From Anaeromyces robustus (Eukaryota; Neocallimastigomycota; Neocallimastigomycetes; Neocallimastigales; Neocallimastigaceae): 22,500 nt of DNA. The notes beneath the pieces were generated by a model. That model was not told the origin of the DNA. It was given only the letters and a program-made list of their open reading frames with translations, and searched no databases. This document shows, piece by piece, positions 1 through 10,752 of the stretch (positions within the stretch are counted from its first letter, which is position 1; each line of letters starts with the position of its first letter). Both the position numbers and the translations under genes were made by a program. The DNA lies in assembly GCA_002104895.1 (NCBI GenBank), contig MCFG01000307.1, positions 35,001 to 57,500 on the forward strand. The letters are read 5' to 3'.

Positions 1-1596
1 ACGAATGTGAATATAAGTGTGGTGCATAATTTCATTTGACCAACGTTCATATTGAACCTTGTTTGGTAATTCACCAAAAATTAATAAATATGAAACTTCA
101 AGATAATTTGATTTTTCGGCAAGTTCTTCAATTGGGTATCCACGGTATCTAAGTACACCTGCTTCACCATCAATTTCTGTAATTTTTGAACGAGCGACAG
201 CAGTGTTTTGGTATGCTGGATCATATACTCTATATAATTCATAATCAAACATATAAATATATATTATTAATATTATTATCATATTATTATCATATTATTA
301 TCATTTAAAAAAAAAATTTGACATCAAATTCTATTTTTATTTTTTATTATCAAACATATATATTCTATTATCATTTTTATTTATTATTAAACATATATTA
401 TATTATTTCTATTTTATCTATTTTATCTTATATTATCATTTTTACTTATCATTTTCACTTATTAAATATATATATTATAATTCAAATAAATATTTACCTA
501 ATTCCTTCCTTGTTTGGACCAATCATTGATTTGAATTTTAAAGCTGGAATTGTGTCATCTTCAATAGCAATTTCATAAAGCTTACCAGTTCTGTTATCTA
601 AAACAGTTAATGAATTGGTAGTTTTGCTATATTTATATTTATATTATTTTTATTTTATATATATATGGTTAATCTCAAATCAATCAATCAATCAATCAAT
701 ATAAATAAAATATATTTTTTTTTTTCTTTTGCTTTTTTTTTATTTTTGTTTTTATTTTTTATTCATATATATATAAAAAGTTTAATTTACCTTTTTGGAA
801 GAACAATAAATTGAACTGGTGTTACTGGACCATTAGTATTAGTATCTGGAGCTGGTAAATTCCATTTTTGACCAGATTTGTTATCAGTTAAAACTAATTG
901 ATGTTTTCTATTTTTATTTAAAAATATTAAAAAATATATATAATAAAATAAATTAATATATATATTATTAAATTTATTAAATTGAGGCTTTCCATAATTA
1001 AATTTATTACTAATATTTAAACCATCAACTATATTCTAAATAAATACAATCTTTTGTTTTATTATTATAACTACTAATTTTATTTTTATTGTTAATTATT
1101 TTATTCATATCATATTATTGTTGTGTTTCTATAACTAATAATAATATATTTTTATTAAAGCTAAATTATTTTTATAAGATTTCTATGATAATTATTCTTT
1201 TTGCTACTTTTTTTTTTCTTTGACTATACTATAATAAATATTAAAACCAAAATTTTTATAAAATTTTATAAATCTATACTTTTTTATTTTTATTTATTTA
1301 TTTATATTAAAAAATCCTCTTTTTTTTTTTAATTCTGTTTCTTATTGTTATTGTTTTTTTTTTATTTGTTTATTTCTTTTAATTAATAAAGCTTAAATTT
1401 AATTATTTTTATAAAATGTTATATATATTAAATAATAAAATAATAATAATAATAATAATTACGATGCAGTTTCTGCTGATGTAAGATTTGGTTTAAGTGT
1501 ATATCTTTCAGCTGGATTATTAAAGTCAATTTCGTGATTTAAATCATCAGAACCAGCAAGGTGGTTTAAAATAGCATTTATACGACGTTGAGCCAT
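1..1596 (-). CDS. Citrate synthase, peroxisomal (PTS2) type, 5' part, four exons, runs off left edge
   Basis: Citrate synthase condenses acetyl-CoA and oxaloacetate to citrate. Exons on the minus strand are 1463-1596, 791-907, 498-626 and 1-229. Introns are 555, 164 and 268 bp, with donors GTAATT, GTAAAT, GTAAAT, AG acceptors, and all in phase 2. The joined frame gives 203 residues starting MAQRRINAILNHL. Residues 5-13 (R-I-x5-H-L) fit the PTS2 consensus, as in plant peroxisomal citrate synthase. Family motifs follow: SLTVLDNRTGKLYE, VYDPAYQNTAVARSKIT, IDGEAGVLRYRGYPIEELAE and LEVSYLLIFGELPNK. The catalytic His/Asp region lies beyond the window; the family is normally about 450-510 residues. 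Exon 2 looks like a second copy of the exon 3 beta module. The ATG was chosen because it is the only start that puts the PTS2 at the N-terminus and joins the splice frame. Family assignment is firm; peroxisomal targeting is inferred from the motif. Confidence 0.93.
230..497 (-). other. Intron 3 of citrate synthase gene (268 bp)
   Basis: Donor GTAAAT at 497 and acceptor TATAG at 230, phase 2. Splicing here joins GPNKEGI to RVYDPAYQ, which restores the conserved start of the citrate synthase core. That is strong support for both splice sites. Confidence 0.8.
627..790 (-). other. Intron 2 of citrate synthase gene, contains a TCAA tetranucleotide run
   Basis: Donor GTAAAT at 790 and acceptor ATAG at 627, phase 2. 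The intron holds about five copies of a TCAA repeat on the plus strand (roughly 676-699) and poly(T) runs. Confidence 0.8.
908..1462 (-). other. Intron 1 of citrate synthase gene (555 bp)
   Basis: The donor GTAATT follows the exon 1 end at 1463, and the acceptor ATAG precedes exon 2 at 907. The intron interrupts a serine codon after its second base. It is mostly A/T homopolymer, with a TAA trinucleotide run next to the donor and no open frame of note. Confidence 0.8.
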
Positions 1597-1657
1597 TTTA
1601 TATATATACTATTATTATTATTTATTATTATTAAATTTCTAATTTTTTGTTAATCAA

Positions 1658-1694
<37 letters not shown>

Positions 1695-3117
1695 TTTGTG
1701 TATAATTAAAGATTAAATATTTTATAATAAAAAAAATACAATATTAGATAAATATATTTAAAAAAGAAAAGAAAAAAAAGTTAGTTAATACTTTTATAAT
1801 CCTCAAAAAAAAAAAAAATAAACGTTAATTCATATTATAATCAATATTTATTTTATAACACTTTTTTTTTTTTTTTTATTTTCTAAAACTACTTAATACA
1901 TAATATTTTATGTATTTTTTATAATCTATTTTATTATTTTATAATTTTATATAAAAAATATCATTTAATTATTAAAATTTATACCTTTTTGTTATATAAT
2001 TATTTAATTATTTAATTATTATTTCTTTTCTCTTTTATTCTTTTTTCTTTTGTCTTTCTTTTTTTTTTTTTTTTTATTTCTTGTTTTCTTTTTAATATAT
2101 ATTTAAAAAGAAAAAAAGAGCTTGAAAAAAAAAATGATTTAAGTCTTTAAAAAAAAAAAAGTTTATTATAACTTAGCCTACCAAAATATTTTAATAATAA
2201 AAACCTTTTTTTTTTTAGTTTTATTATTAAAACTTTCAATAATTATAAAATAAAATAAAATGACAAAATGTTGATAAAGAAAAAAGAAAAAAAAAAATTT
2301 TTTTTTTCTATTTGTTAAAATATAAAATATAAAAAATAAAAAAAAAATAAAAAATTTTTTATTATTTATTATTATATGATATTAATATATTATTAATGAT
2401 AATTAAATATAATAAATAAAATGATATTAATATATGTCACTATATATTATAATATATTACAATATATAAATGATTAATAAATAGGAATATAGAATCTATA
2501 CAAACATTATCATAAAAAAAAAATTTTTTTTTATTTAAAGATTTTATTATTATTTATTATTTATTATAATAGTTATTATAATAGTTATTATAAAATTTAT
2601 ATATATATATATATTATAATTAATAATAATTAATAATTAATAATTAAATAAATAATAAATAAAAAAAAGTCTTATTAATTATAATAATAATATAATAATA
2701 AATTTAGGAATAATGAATTATAAATTATAAATTATAAAAACTTATCGAGTATAAAAAAAATTAATAATTTATAATTTTATAATAAAATATATGAAACTCT
2801 CTATTAATTATTTATAAACTAAATATAATCATAAAACATTATAAGAAATAATAATAATAATACAATAATACAATAATAAAACTAACTTTATGATAAGAAA
2901 AAAAATCTTTTTTTTTATAATGAATATAGATTTGTTACAATTAATCCTATAACTTATCATCATTTAAAATAAATAATAAAGATTTTTGTTATAATTTTTT
3001 ATTATATAATTCATTTTCATCATTCTGTAAAATTATTTTCAATTAAAATAAAAGCTTTTTTAACTGTAATAACAATAATACTTTTTATCCTTCTAACATA
3101 TTTAATTAGTTAAACGT
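1597..3117. other. AT-rich intergenic region, includes the citrate synthase upstream region
   Basis: Almost only A/T homopolymers, TTA trinucleotide runs (for example about 1660-1692) and short A+T inverted repeats. No credible ORF in any frame. The promoter of the minus-strand citrate synthase gene must lie in the part next to 1597, but no specific element can be picked out against this base composition. Confidence 0.6.
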
Positions 3118-3140
3118 GTTGTAGTAGAAGAAACTACAGC
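3118..3140. repeat. Small GC-richer hairpin
   Basis: Arms TGTAGT (3120-3125) and ACTACA (3133-3138) flank a 7-nt loop AGAAGAA. The stem extends by a G-T wobble and a G-C pair, and an A-run follows from about 3146. It stands out by base composition. Function unknown; it could be chance. Confidence 0.35.
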
Positions 3141-3158
3141 TACTTAAAAAAAAAAAAC

Positions 3159-3174
3159 ATTTATTTAATAATAT

Positions 3175-3242
<68 letters not shown>

Positions 3243-3248
3243 TAATAT

Positions 3249-3320
<72 letters not shown>

Positions 3321-3355
3321 TAATATTTATTTATTTATTTATTTAATAATAATAT

Positions 3356-3410
<55 letters not shown>

Positions 3411-3413
3411 TTA
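3159..3413. repeat. ATTT tetranucleotide microsatellite, interrupted
   Basis: Long runs of (TTTA)n broken at intervals by AATAATA inserts. The interruptions recur at the ends of several runs, so a higher-order unit made of a run plus an interruption has itself been duplicated. Confidence 0.95.
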
Positions 3414-4167
3414 AATAGAGATTTTTAATAATTAATTATCCATATTTTTTTTAATTTAGAATTCTTGATATATTATATATTGTCAATGTAAATTAATATA
3501 TATTAATTAAAATATATAATCTTCACATTTAAACTTTATTAAATTTCTATTGAATATATATTAGAATATATTCATATATATATGAGTAATAACCTATAAA
3601 ATTAGAGTATTTTCTTTAAAGATTTTTTTAAATTTTACCATTTCCTTATTTATACAATTAATATATTTTTACTTTTTTATTTTCGATTATTTAATTAATA
3701 TATTATTAAATATACTATAATATATATTGTTAATAGATAAAATATATTTAATACATATTTATTATACTGAAAGATTATTGGACATAGATCTTGAACTATC
3801 TATTACATTTATTTATTATTTATTATAATACAATATAATATAATACAATATAATATAATTCAATATATTATATTATATTATAATAAGCTTTCTAAATAAA
3901 TAAATAATTAAATAATGTTACGTTACATAAATAATTTTTATCTTTTAAATTTTATATTAATTATTAATTATTATTTAAATTTATTGATGATAATAAATGA
4001 ATTTTATTTACTTATTTATTTATTTATTATTTATTTATTTACATATTTATTATTCATTTATTTATTTTTAGATATAAAAAAGCTAAAAACTGTTTTTTTA
4101 ATTAAAATTATTTTTTAATATTTAATACAGAATTTTTATTATTATTTTTTTAAATTTTAATCTATTA
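3414..4167. other. AT-rich intergenic region without recognisable gene
   Basis: Low-complexity A/T sequence. An open frame at 3915-4118 translates to Leu/Ile/Tyr/Phe only and matches what random AT-rich DNA yields. Nothing functional seen. Confidence 0.6.
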
Positions 4168-4189
4168 TTTTATTTATTTATTTATTTGT

Positions 4190-4220
<31 letters not shown>

Positions 4221-4327
4221 TTACATTTATTTATTTATAAATTATTAATAATATTTATTTATTTATTTATTTATTTATTTATTATATTTATTTATTTATT
4301 TATTTATTTATTTATTATTTATTAATT

Positions 4328-4387
<60 letters not shown>

Positions 4388-4390
4388 TTA
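4168..4390. repeat. ATTT tetranucleotide microsatellite, interrupted
   Basis: Second (TTTA)n block, interrupted by TTTG, TTACA, TTAATTATT and similar inserts. Same unit and same strand orientation as the blocks at 3159 and 5890. Confidence 0.95.
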
Positions 4391-5889
4391 ATAATTCTCC
4401 TCATTATTATTATTCTAATTTTTTTTAAAAAAATAGATGGATTTATATTAAATAAAATATTTTTTAATATATCAAAAAAGATGAAATTTTTTTATTTTAC
4501 TATTGAATTTCTATTTATTAAATGAATAATAATATTAATAAGTAAATAAATAAATATCAATTAATTAATAATAAATAAATGTATAGTAACAATAATTAAA
4601 TAATTTTTTGGTTTATTCTTTGATTTTAATAATTAAAATTGATATTAATTATTATTATAATAATAATAATAATATAAAAAAAACGTTTTTTTTATTGATG
4701 TTTCCAAAAATGTTTTAAAGAATAAATAGTAAACTTAGTTAAACATTTAAAATGATATAAATAATAATAATAATAATAAAATAAATAATAATAATTATAG
4801 ATATAAAACTATAAACAAATATGAATATATTCAATATCAATAATAATTATTCATTTATTAATGTTATTAATAAAAAGAAAAGGTTTTCATTTTATTTTAT
4901 GTTTTTTTTTTTTTTTTTGCAATTAATAATAATTAAAATAATAATATATTATTATATATTAAATTATATTTATTTAATTAGCTTGTAATAAATTATTAAT
5001 ATTTATTAGAATATATTACAATAAATTATTATTAATAAAACATTTTAGTTTTTAATTTTCATTTTTTAATTTTTATTTTTTATTTTTTATTTTTTAATTT
5101 TTATTTTTTAATTTTTATTTTTTAAAAAAAAAAAAAAAAAAAAAAGTTTCAACAGTAACATCAAAGTGTATCATCCATTCTCTAATATGTCACCTTAGTA
5201 TATTTTTAGTTTTCTTCCTATAGATGTTTTTAATTTCTTTCTTTAATAAGTATTTAAAAATAAAAAATTAAACTATAAAATAAATAAAAATTAATAATAA
5301 TATAAAATATAGTAATATAATTTTATTATATTAAATATTATTATTATTTGTTATTATTATTATTAGTTATCATTTATAAATTCATATATTTTATATTTTA
5401 CATATTATATCTTTTTATATATATAAAGTTTTTTTAAACTAAATCAAAAATTATAATAATGGTTTAATTGAATCAAAAATAATGTTTAAATAAAAAATTG
5501 AAAAAAAAAAAAAATAGAATAACAAACATTATAATATTATTAATAATATACTTAATATCTTTTTTCTATAAAAAAAAAAGTTATTTTTTCATTTTTTTTT
5601 TTTAACAAATATATCCTTTATTAAAACTAATGAATAAAATATATATTAATTATATTTATTCAAATTTTTATATTTAAAAATACTATAAAAAAAAAAAAAG
5701 AAAGAAAGAAAGTAAGAAGAAAAACACGAATATTTATAATTTAATTATTTTAGGAATTCATTTTTATTTATTTTCAATTTATTTATATTATTCATTTATA
5801 TATAAATATTTTTGTACTTATGATTGGTGTAATCAAGCCATCAATTTATTATTTATTAGTACCCATTTTTTTTTTAGAACCTCTTTTTT
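4391..5889. other. AT-rich intergenic region with a decayed TTTTTAA minisatellite and an A-run
   Basis: About 5050-5125 is a loose repeat of T5-7 with AA or A spacers, followed by an A-run ending about 5145. The next 80 bases (about 5146-5230) are less A/T-rich, but stops interrupt the frames examined and they resemble no domain I know. The rest is homopolymer-rich. Confidence 0.5.
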
Positions 5890-6095
<206 letters not shown>

Positions 6096-7032
6096 AATTT
6101 TGGTTTTATTTAATTGTTTTGTTGTTTCGTTGTTTGTTTTTTTCGGTAAAAATTATTATAATTAAAAAAAAAATTCTTTTTATTATATTTGTATAACCTT
6201 GCCATACAATAAGAGCATATATTAAAGATAAAAAAAAAACATAAACGAAAATAAAAGAAAATATAAATAAATAATAACAATAATAATAATAATAACAAAG
6301 TAATGATAACAAAAATAATATTAATAATAAATATCATTAATATTAAAAATGTAATTTCATATTTCCTTTTTATTCTTTTATTTTTTTTTACTTTTCATTA
6401 TTAATATACATCAAGTTATTATAAATTCATAATATAAATATAATTATATATAAATATTGCTATTATTAATAATAATTCTAAAGAGCTATTATTTGTTGTA
6501 AATTTATAATATTTACAATCAACTATTATAAAACAAAAATTATATAACCTAACCCATACTATAATAAAAGGTTATATTAAGATGAATTTTACGTATGGAT
6601 TTATGAATATTTTACATAATAGTAAGATAAACACTAACGATATATATATATATATATTAATGATATATAATTAATGTGTAATATATATTTATTATATATA
6701 TAATTGATATTGAATACTATTTATATATATATAATATAAAATAACTTTACTTAAAAAAAAAAAGTTATAAGCTAGCTTTTTTAATTTTTTATTTATATAT
6801 GAAATTTTCATTTATACACTTAATAAATATTGTATTTTTAAAGTCTTTTTAAGATCTTATAAATAATAAATGATTTATGTCATCAAAATGAATATATTGT
6901 AAATATATATATAAATATATAATTTATATATAAAGTAAAATAATACATTAAATTACTTATCAATTAATACGTAATATAACTACGATTAATTATACTTTAT
7001 ATTCTCAATGAATATATAAAGTTATAATTTTA
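6096..7032. other. AT-rich intergenic region without recognisable gene
   Basis: Poly-A/T runs, AAT and TA dinucleotide runs (for example about 6640-6657). Minus-strand frames at 6106-6337 are Tyr/Phe/Leu/Ile low-complexity translations. Nothing supports a gene. Confidence 0.6.
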
Positions 7033-7455
7033 ATATTTATATAAAATATATATACAAATTATGTTTTATATCTATACATAACTATTTGCTTACAAATGTA
7101 ATATAATGGATTTTAACTAAAATGTAAAATATCAAAATAAATATAACAAAGTTTTATATTCATTTTTTTTATCATATTTATATAAAATATATATACAAAT
7201 TATGTTTTATATCTATACATAACTATTTGCTTACAAATGTAATATAATGGATTTTAACTAAAATGTAAAATATCAAAATAAATATAACAAAGTTTTATAT
7301 TCATTTTTTTTATCATATTTATATAAAATATATATACAAATTATGTTTTATATCTATACATAACTATTTGCTTACAAATGTAATATAATGGATTTTAACT
7401 AAAATGTAAAATATCAAAATAAATATAACAAAGTTTTATATTCATTTTTTTTATC
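7033..7455. repeat. Perfect tandem repeat, three copies of 141 bp
   Basis: Copies at 7033-7173, 7174-7314 and 7315-7455 are identical by direct reading, including interior homopolymer lengths. The unit is AT-rich with a few GC-containing words (CTATTTGCTTACAAATG). No open frame of interest spans it. Perfect identity means a very recent duplication, or an assembly product. Confidence 0.95.
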
Positions 7456-8527
7456 ATATTAATAATATTACTAATATTGACGTGAAAAAAAAAATTTCTA
7501 TTATATCATAATTGTTTATATATTATATATGTTATTATTTTATTAAGATTAACTTATCAATAAATATTATTATATTAATGTAATTATATATATATATATT
7601 GTTTTTTTAATTAAATATACTGTGCTAAGTAGAAGAAAAGTGTGTACATATGTGTTTTTTTTTATTTTTTTTTTTGAAATATAGATAATTATTATTGTTA
7701 TTATTTAATATTATTTATATTTTAATTCTATTAACATGAAATAAAAATAGAATTCATTATTATAATCTAACCTAATCAAGATATTAAAGACAATTTATTT
7801 TTATAGTACAAATTATTATCATCATCCTAGAATGTGTATTACATAAAGCATTAACTATTAACAAAACTTTTGTTTATTTTTTTTAAATATACAAATATTA
7901 TAAATAAAATAAAAACATTATATCTAAGAATAAAAAAAAAAAAAAAAAAACATAAAATGAACTTCGATAACTTTTTAAAAATATTAGGAAATCTTGTTAA
8001 TATTTATTAAAAATACCGACCTACTAAATGCAAAAATTGGAAATACAATATGTCAAAAAAGAACTTTTTTTTTTTTATTGATATATTATATTAAAGCATT
8101 AAAGGATTTTTTTTTTTTTTTTTTGGTATATGATATTAAAGCATAGCATTAATAGCATTAATTATTTGAAATCATAAATTATGCAATTTTTTTTTTTTTG
8201 AACATAAAAGAAAACTAAGAGAGAAAAGGAATTAAAGTTTATTATTTAAAATTATTTATTTATTTATTTATTCATTTATTTTTATTTATTTTTGTTTTTT
8301 TTTGGAATTTTCTTTTGCATACTTGGAATTTAATTAAATAAATAATAAATAATAAATAATAAACAATAAATAATAAACAATAAATAAAAGCAATATACAA
8401 CTAATGAATTAAAATAATAAAAAAAAACAACTAAAGTTAAAGAAAACAAAACAAAAAAAAAAAAAACAAAAAAACAAAAACAAAAAAAAAACATGAAACA
8501 TGAAACATAAAACATGGAAAAAATGTT
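7456..8527. other. AT-rich intergenic region without recognisable gene
   Basis: Homopolymer-rich. Slightly more complex patches at 7780-7860 and 7955-8060 contain only very short ORFs (for example 17 codons at 7957-8010). No RNA gene seen. Confidence 0.55.
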
Positions 8528-8529
8528 AA

Positions 8530-8585
<56 letters not shown>

Positions 8586-8597
8586 AAATAAATAATT
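8528..8597. repeat. AAAT tetranucleotide microsatellite (opposite strand to the other blocks)
   Basis: (AATA)n from 8528 to about 8583, then imperfect units. On the plus strand the unit is the complement of the three earlier ATTT blocks, so this tract is inverted relative to them. Confidence 0.95.
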
Positions 8598-9155
8598 ATT
8601 AATTTTGTATTTAACATTACATTATTTATTAATTAATAAACTTTTATTTTATTTTTTTTTTATTTTACTTTTATTTTATTTTTACTTTTACTTTTATTAT
8701 ATTACATTTATTTTATAGTTTTAGTTAATATTTTATTTTTTACTTTTATTTTTATTTTTCATTTTTTTTAACTCCTATTATTTAATTATTTTAATATTAT
8801 TATTATGATTTTTTCCTCTTTTAAAATACTTTTTAATGTAAATTGTAAAATTTATTATATATTTATTATATTAACATATATATATGTTTAATAGTATCTA
8901 TAAATTTAATATTAATTACTGAGGATTATTTATTTATTTATTTATATATCTATATTTATTTATAGATTTTATGAATATATTATTATACATAATATATTTA
9001 CATTTCTACAATGAAAAATGATTTTTATTTTTTCATTGTCAATATGAACTATATATAGATTTATATGAAATCATATAATTATCTGTATAAAATTATGATT
9101 TTTTTTTTTTTTTGAAATCAATATAAAATTCATTAAATAATTTTTTTCTCTAAAT
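8598..9155. other. AT-rich 3' flank of the gene at 9156, with a hairpin
   Basis: Mostly T-rich sequence. Arms at 9008-9018 and 9029-9039 form a perfect 11-bp stem (ACAATGAAAAA with TTTTTCATTGT) around a 10-nt loop, about 115 bp past the stop codon of the minus-strand gene. It could be a 3' UTR structure; function is unproven. Confidence 0.45.
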
Positions 9156-9560
9156 TTATGGATATGATACAATTCTAGGATTTGCATTATCAATCGAATA
9201 TTGATTTTGTGTCCTCTCTATTATAATTAAAGAAGTATTAGTTACTGCAGGTTTTCTATTTCTACTATTTCTTATAACTTTAATAATAATATAGAATATA
9301 AAGAAATATAAAGAAACTACTATAACTGCCATAATTACAAATATAACAAGTATAATTTTAAAAGTATTTCAAAAATTATCATTCATTGTTTTTACACTGT
9401 TTTCATAATGTTCATCTATTTCTTTTGCTTTTTGTTCAAAATCAGTATCAAGATTTGCCTTCGAAACTTGTTGATAAAGATCATGTTCATTTCTAATAAC
9501 AAGACCAATTACAGAATTAATAATTGATAATAAAAAAACAAAAAAGCCTAGAGTCTTCAT
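9156..9560 (-). CDS. Small signal-peptide and membrane-anchor protein, with in-frame TGA or a 72-nt intron
   Basis: I do not recognise the family. The frame opens at ATG 9560 with a signal peptide (MKTLGFFVFLLSIINSVIG). A charged, probably helical segment of about 40 residues follows (HDLYQQVSKANLDTDFEQKAKEIDEHYENS). After TGA at codon 64 the same frame continues for 70 codons through a hydrophobic stretch (IILVIFVIMAVIVVSLYFF), a basic RNSRNRK stop-transfer and a polar tail ending IVSYP, with TAA at 9156-9158. Conservation of frame and topology across the TGA says the 3' half belongs to the gene. Two readings are possible. Either the TGA is a real nonsense codon (or replaces Trp), or a 72-nt intron (9326-9397, donor GTGTAA, acceptor GGCAG) removes it and still leaves an anchor of about 18 residues. 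The likely topology is type I, secretory pathway or plasma membrane. Confidence 0.55.
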
Positions 9561-9792
9561 TATTATTTTATTATTTTATTATTTTATTATTACTTCTTTC
9601 TTTTTAAATTTATATTTTTAAATTATTTTTTTTATAATTATTATTTATTATGGTTTTATTTATTAATTATTATTTTTTTAAATTATTTTTTTTTAATTAT
9701 TAATAATTAATTATTATAATTATTTTTTAAATTATAAAGTATTTATAAAGAAAATAATTGTAAACTCTTTAAAAAAACCCTTAATGTCTATG

Positions 9793-9826
9793 TTTTATTT
9801 ATGTTAATATATTAACATAAATAAAA
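9793..9826. repeat. Perfect 34-bp palindrome
   Basis: Arms 9793-9809 and 9810-9826 are exact reverse complements with no spacer, centred on AATA/TATT and including a GTTAA...TTAAC core. It sits about 230 bp upstream of the minus-strand start at 9560, so a regulatory role or cruciform is possible but not shown. Confidence 0.85.
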
Positions 9827-10377
9827 ACATATAAATATTGAATGTATTATTATTACTATTATTATTATTATTATTATTTTTTTTTAATATTTTATTTTTT
9901 TTTAACAAAATTTCTTATTTTAGAAAAAAATAAAAAATTTAATTAATTAAAATGAGTAATAAAAATAAATCAATAAAACTTTATTTAATAATTAAAATTT
10001 ATATATATAAAATATTAGCATAAAACCAATGTACCTTCTAAAAAAATATACATAAAATAAAATAAAATTTAAATATTACAAAGCTTAATATATATATCTT
10101 TCAACTATACATTTAAAACTCTTTTATATTTTGATTTTTTTTATTTTATTTTATTTTATTTTATTTTATTGATTCTTTTTCTTTATTTTTTTTTTTTATT
10201 TTTACTAAGTCTTTTTTTTTATATTATTAGTTTATTATTATTAATTTTTAAAAGGATAAAAAAAATAAAAATTTATTAATTATTATTAATTAATTTATTA
10301 AAATTATTTTATTTCCTTTGTTTTATAAATTAATTTTTCATATTCTCTATTCTTTTATTTTTTTTCTTAATTTACAT

Positions 10378-10425
10378 AATAAAAATTATATTAAATAAAA
10401 GATTTTATTTAATATAATTTTTATT
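10378..10425. repeat. Long hairpin: 23-bp perfect arms, 2-bp spacer
   Basis: Arms 10378-10400 and 10403-10425 are exact reverse complements around GA. Perfect arms of this length are longer than the short A+T inverted repeats scattered elsewhere in the window. Confidence 0.85.
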
Positions 10426-10752
10426 TATTTACTTATTTATTTATTTATTTATTTTAATACATTAGATTACTCATAGGTAATTTCTAACTACTCTTTTAAT
10501 TTAAATTTTTTAATTTCTTTTTTTTTTTTTTTTTTTTTTTTTATGAGCTAATTTTCTTTAATTAGTTTAAAGAGAAAATTAATGAGTTTATACTTATTCT
10601 AACTAATATAAATAATTATCTATTTTATGTACGTACTTTACTTAATATTGTATAATCTATTATTAATGCTAAGATTTACATTATTAATAGATAATAGATT
10701 TCATTATATGAATTAGATTATTATTATTAATTCTTATTTTTATAATGGGAGA

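Larger units (their letters stand above)
9561..10746. other. AT-rich intergenic region with two long palindromes
   Basis: No gene seen. It contains palindromes at 9793-9826 and 10378-10425 (listed separately), an ATTTT pentanucleotide run at about 10140-10170, and a 31-base T-run about 10512-10542 followed by imperfect inverted repeats. Confidence 0.55.

Noticed and set aside
3915-4118. 67-codon hydrophobic ORF
   Set aside because: Composed of Leu, Ile, Tyr, Phe and Asn as any AT-rich frame is, and runs into the ATTT repeats.
5146-5230. More complex patch considered as a coding exon or LINE relic
   Set aside because: The frames I translated contain stops, and no motif or match to the LINE copies was found.
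6106-6337. Overlapping minus-strand hydrophobic ORFs
   Set aside because: Translation of homopolymers and trinucleotide repeats; no signal-anchor pattern that would not arise by chance.
7033-7455. Considered as a CRISPR array
   Set aside because: The units are contiguous 141-bp direct copies with no variable spacers, in a eukaryotic context.
7957-8010. ORF of 17 codons (MNFDNFLKILGNLVNIY)
   Set aside because: The codons look gene-like, but it is too short, and I found no convincing splice donor or continuing exon.
8330-8617. 95-codon minus-strand hydrophobic ORF
   Set aside because: Most of it is the translated AAAT microsatellite (LFIYLFIY repeats).
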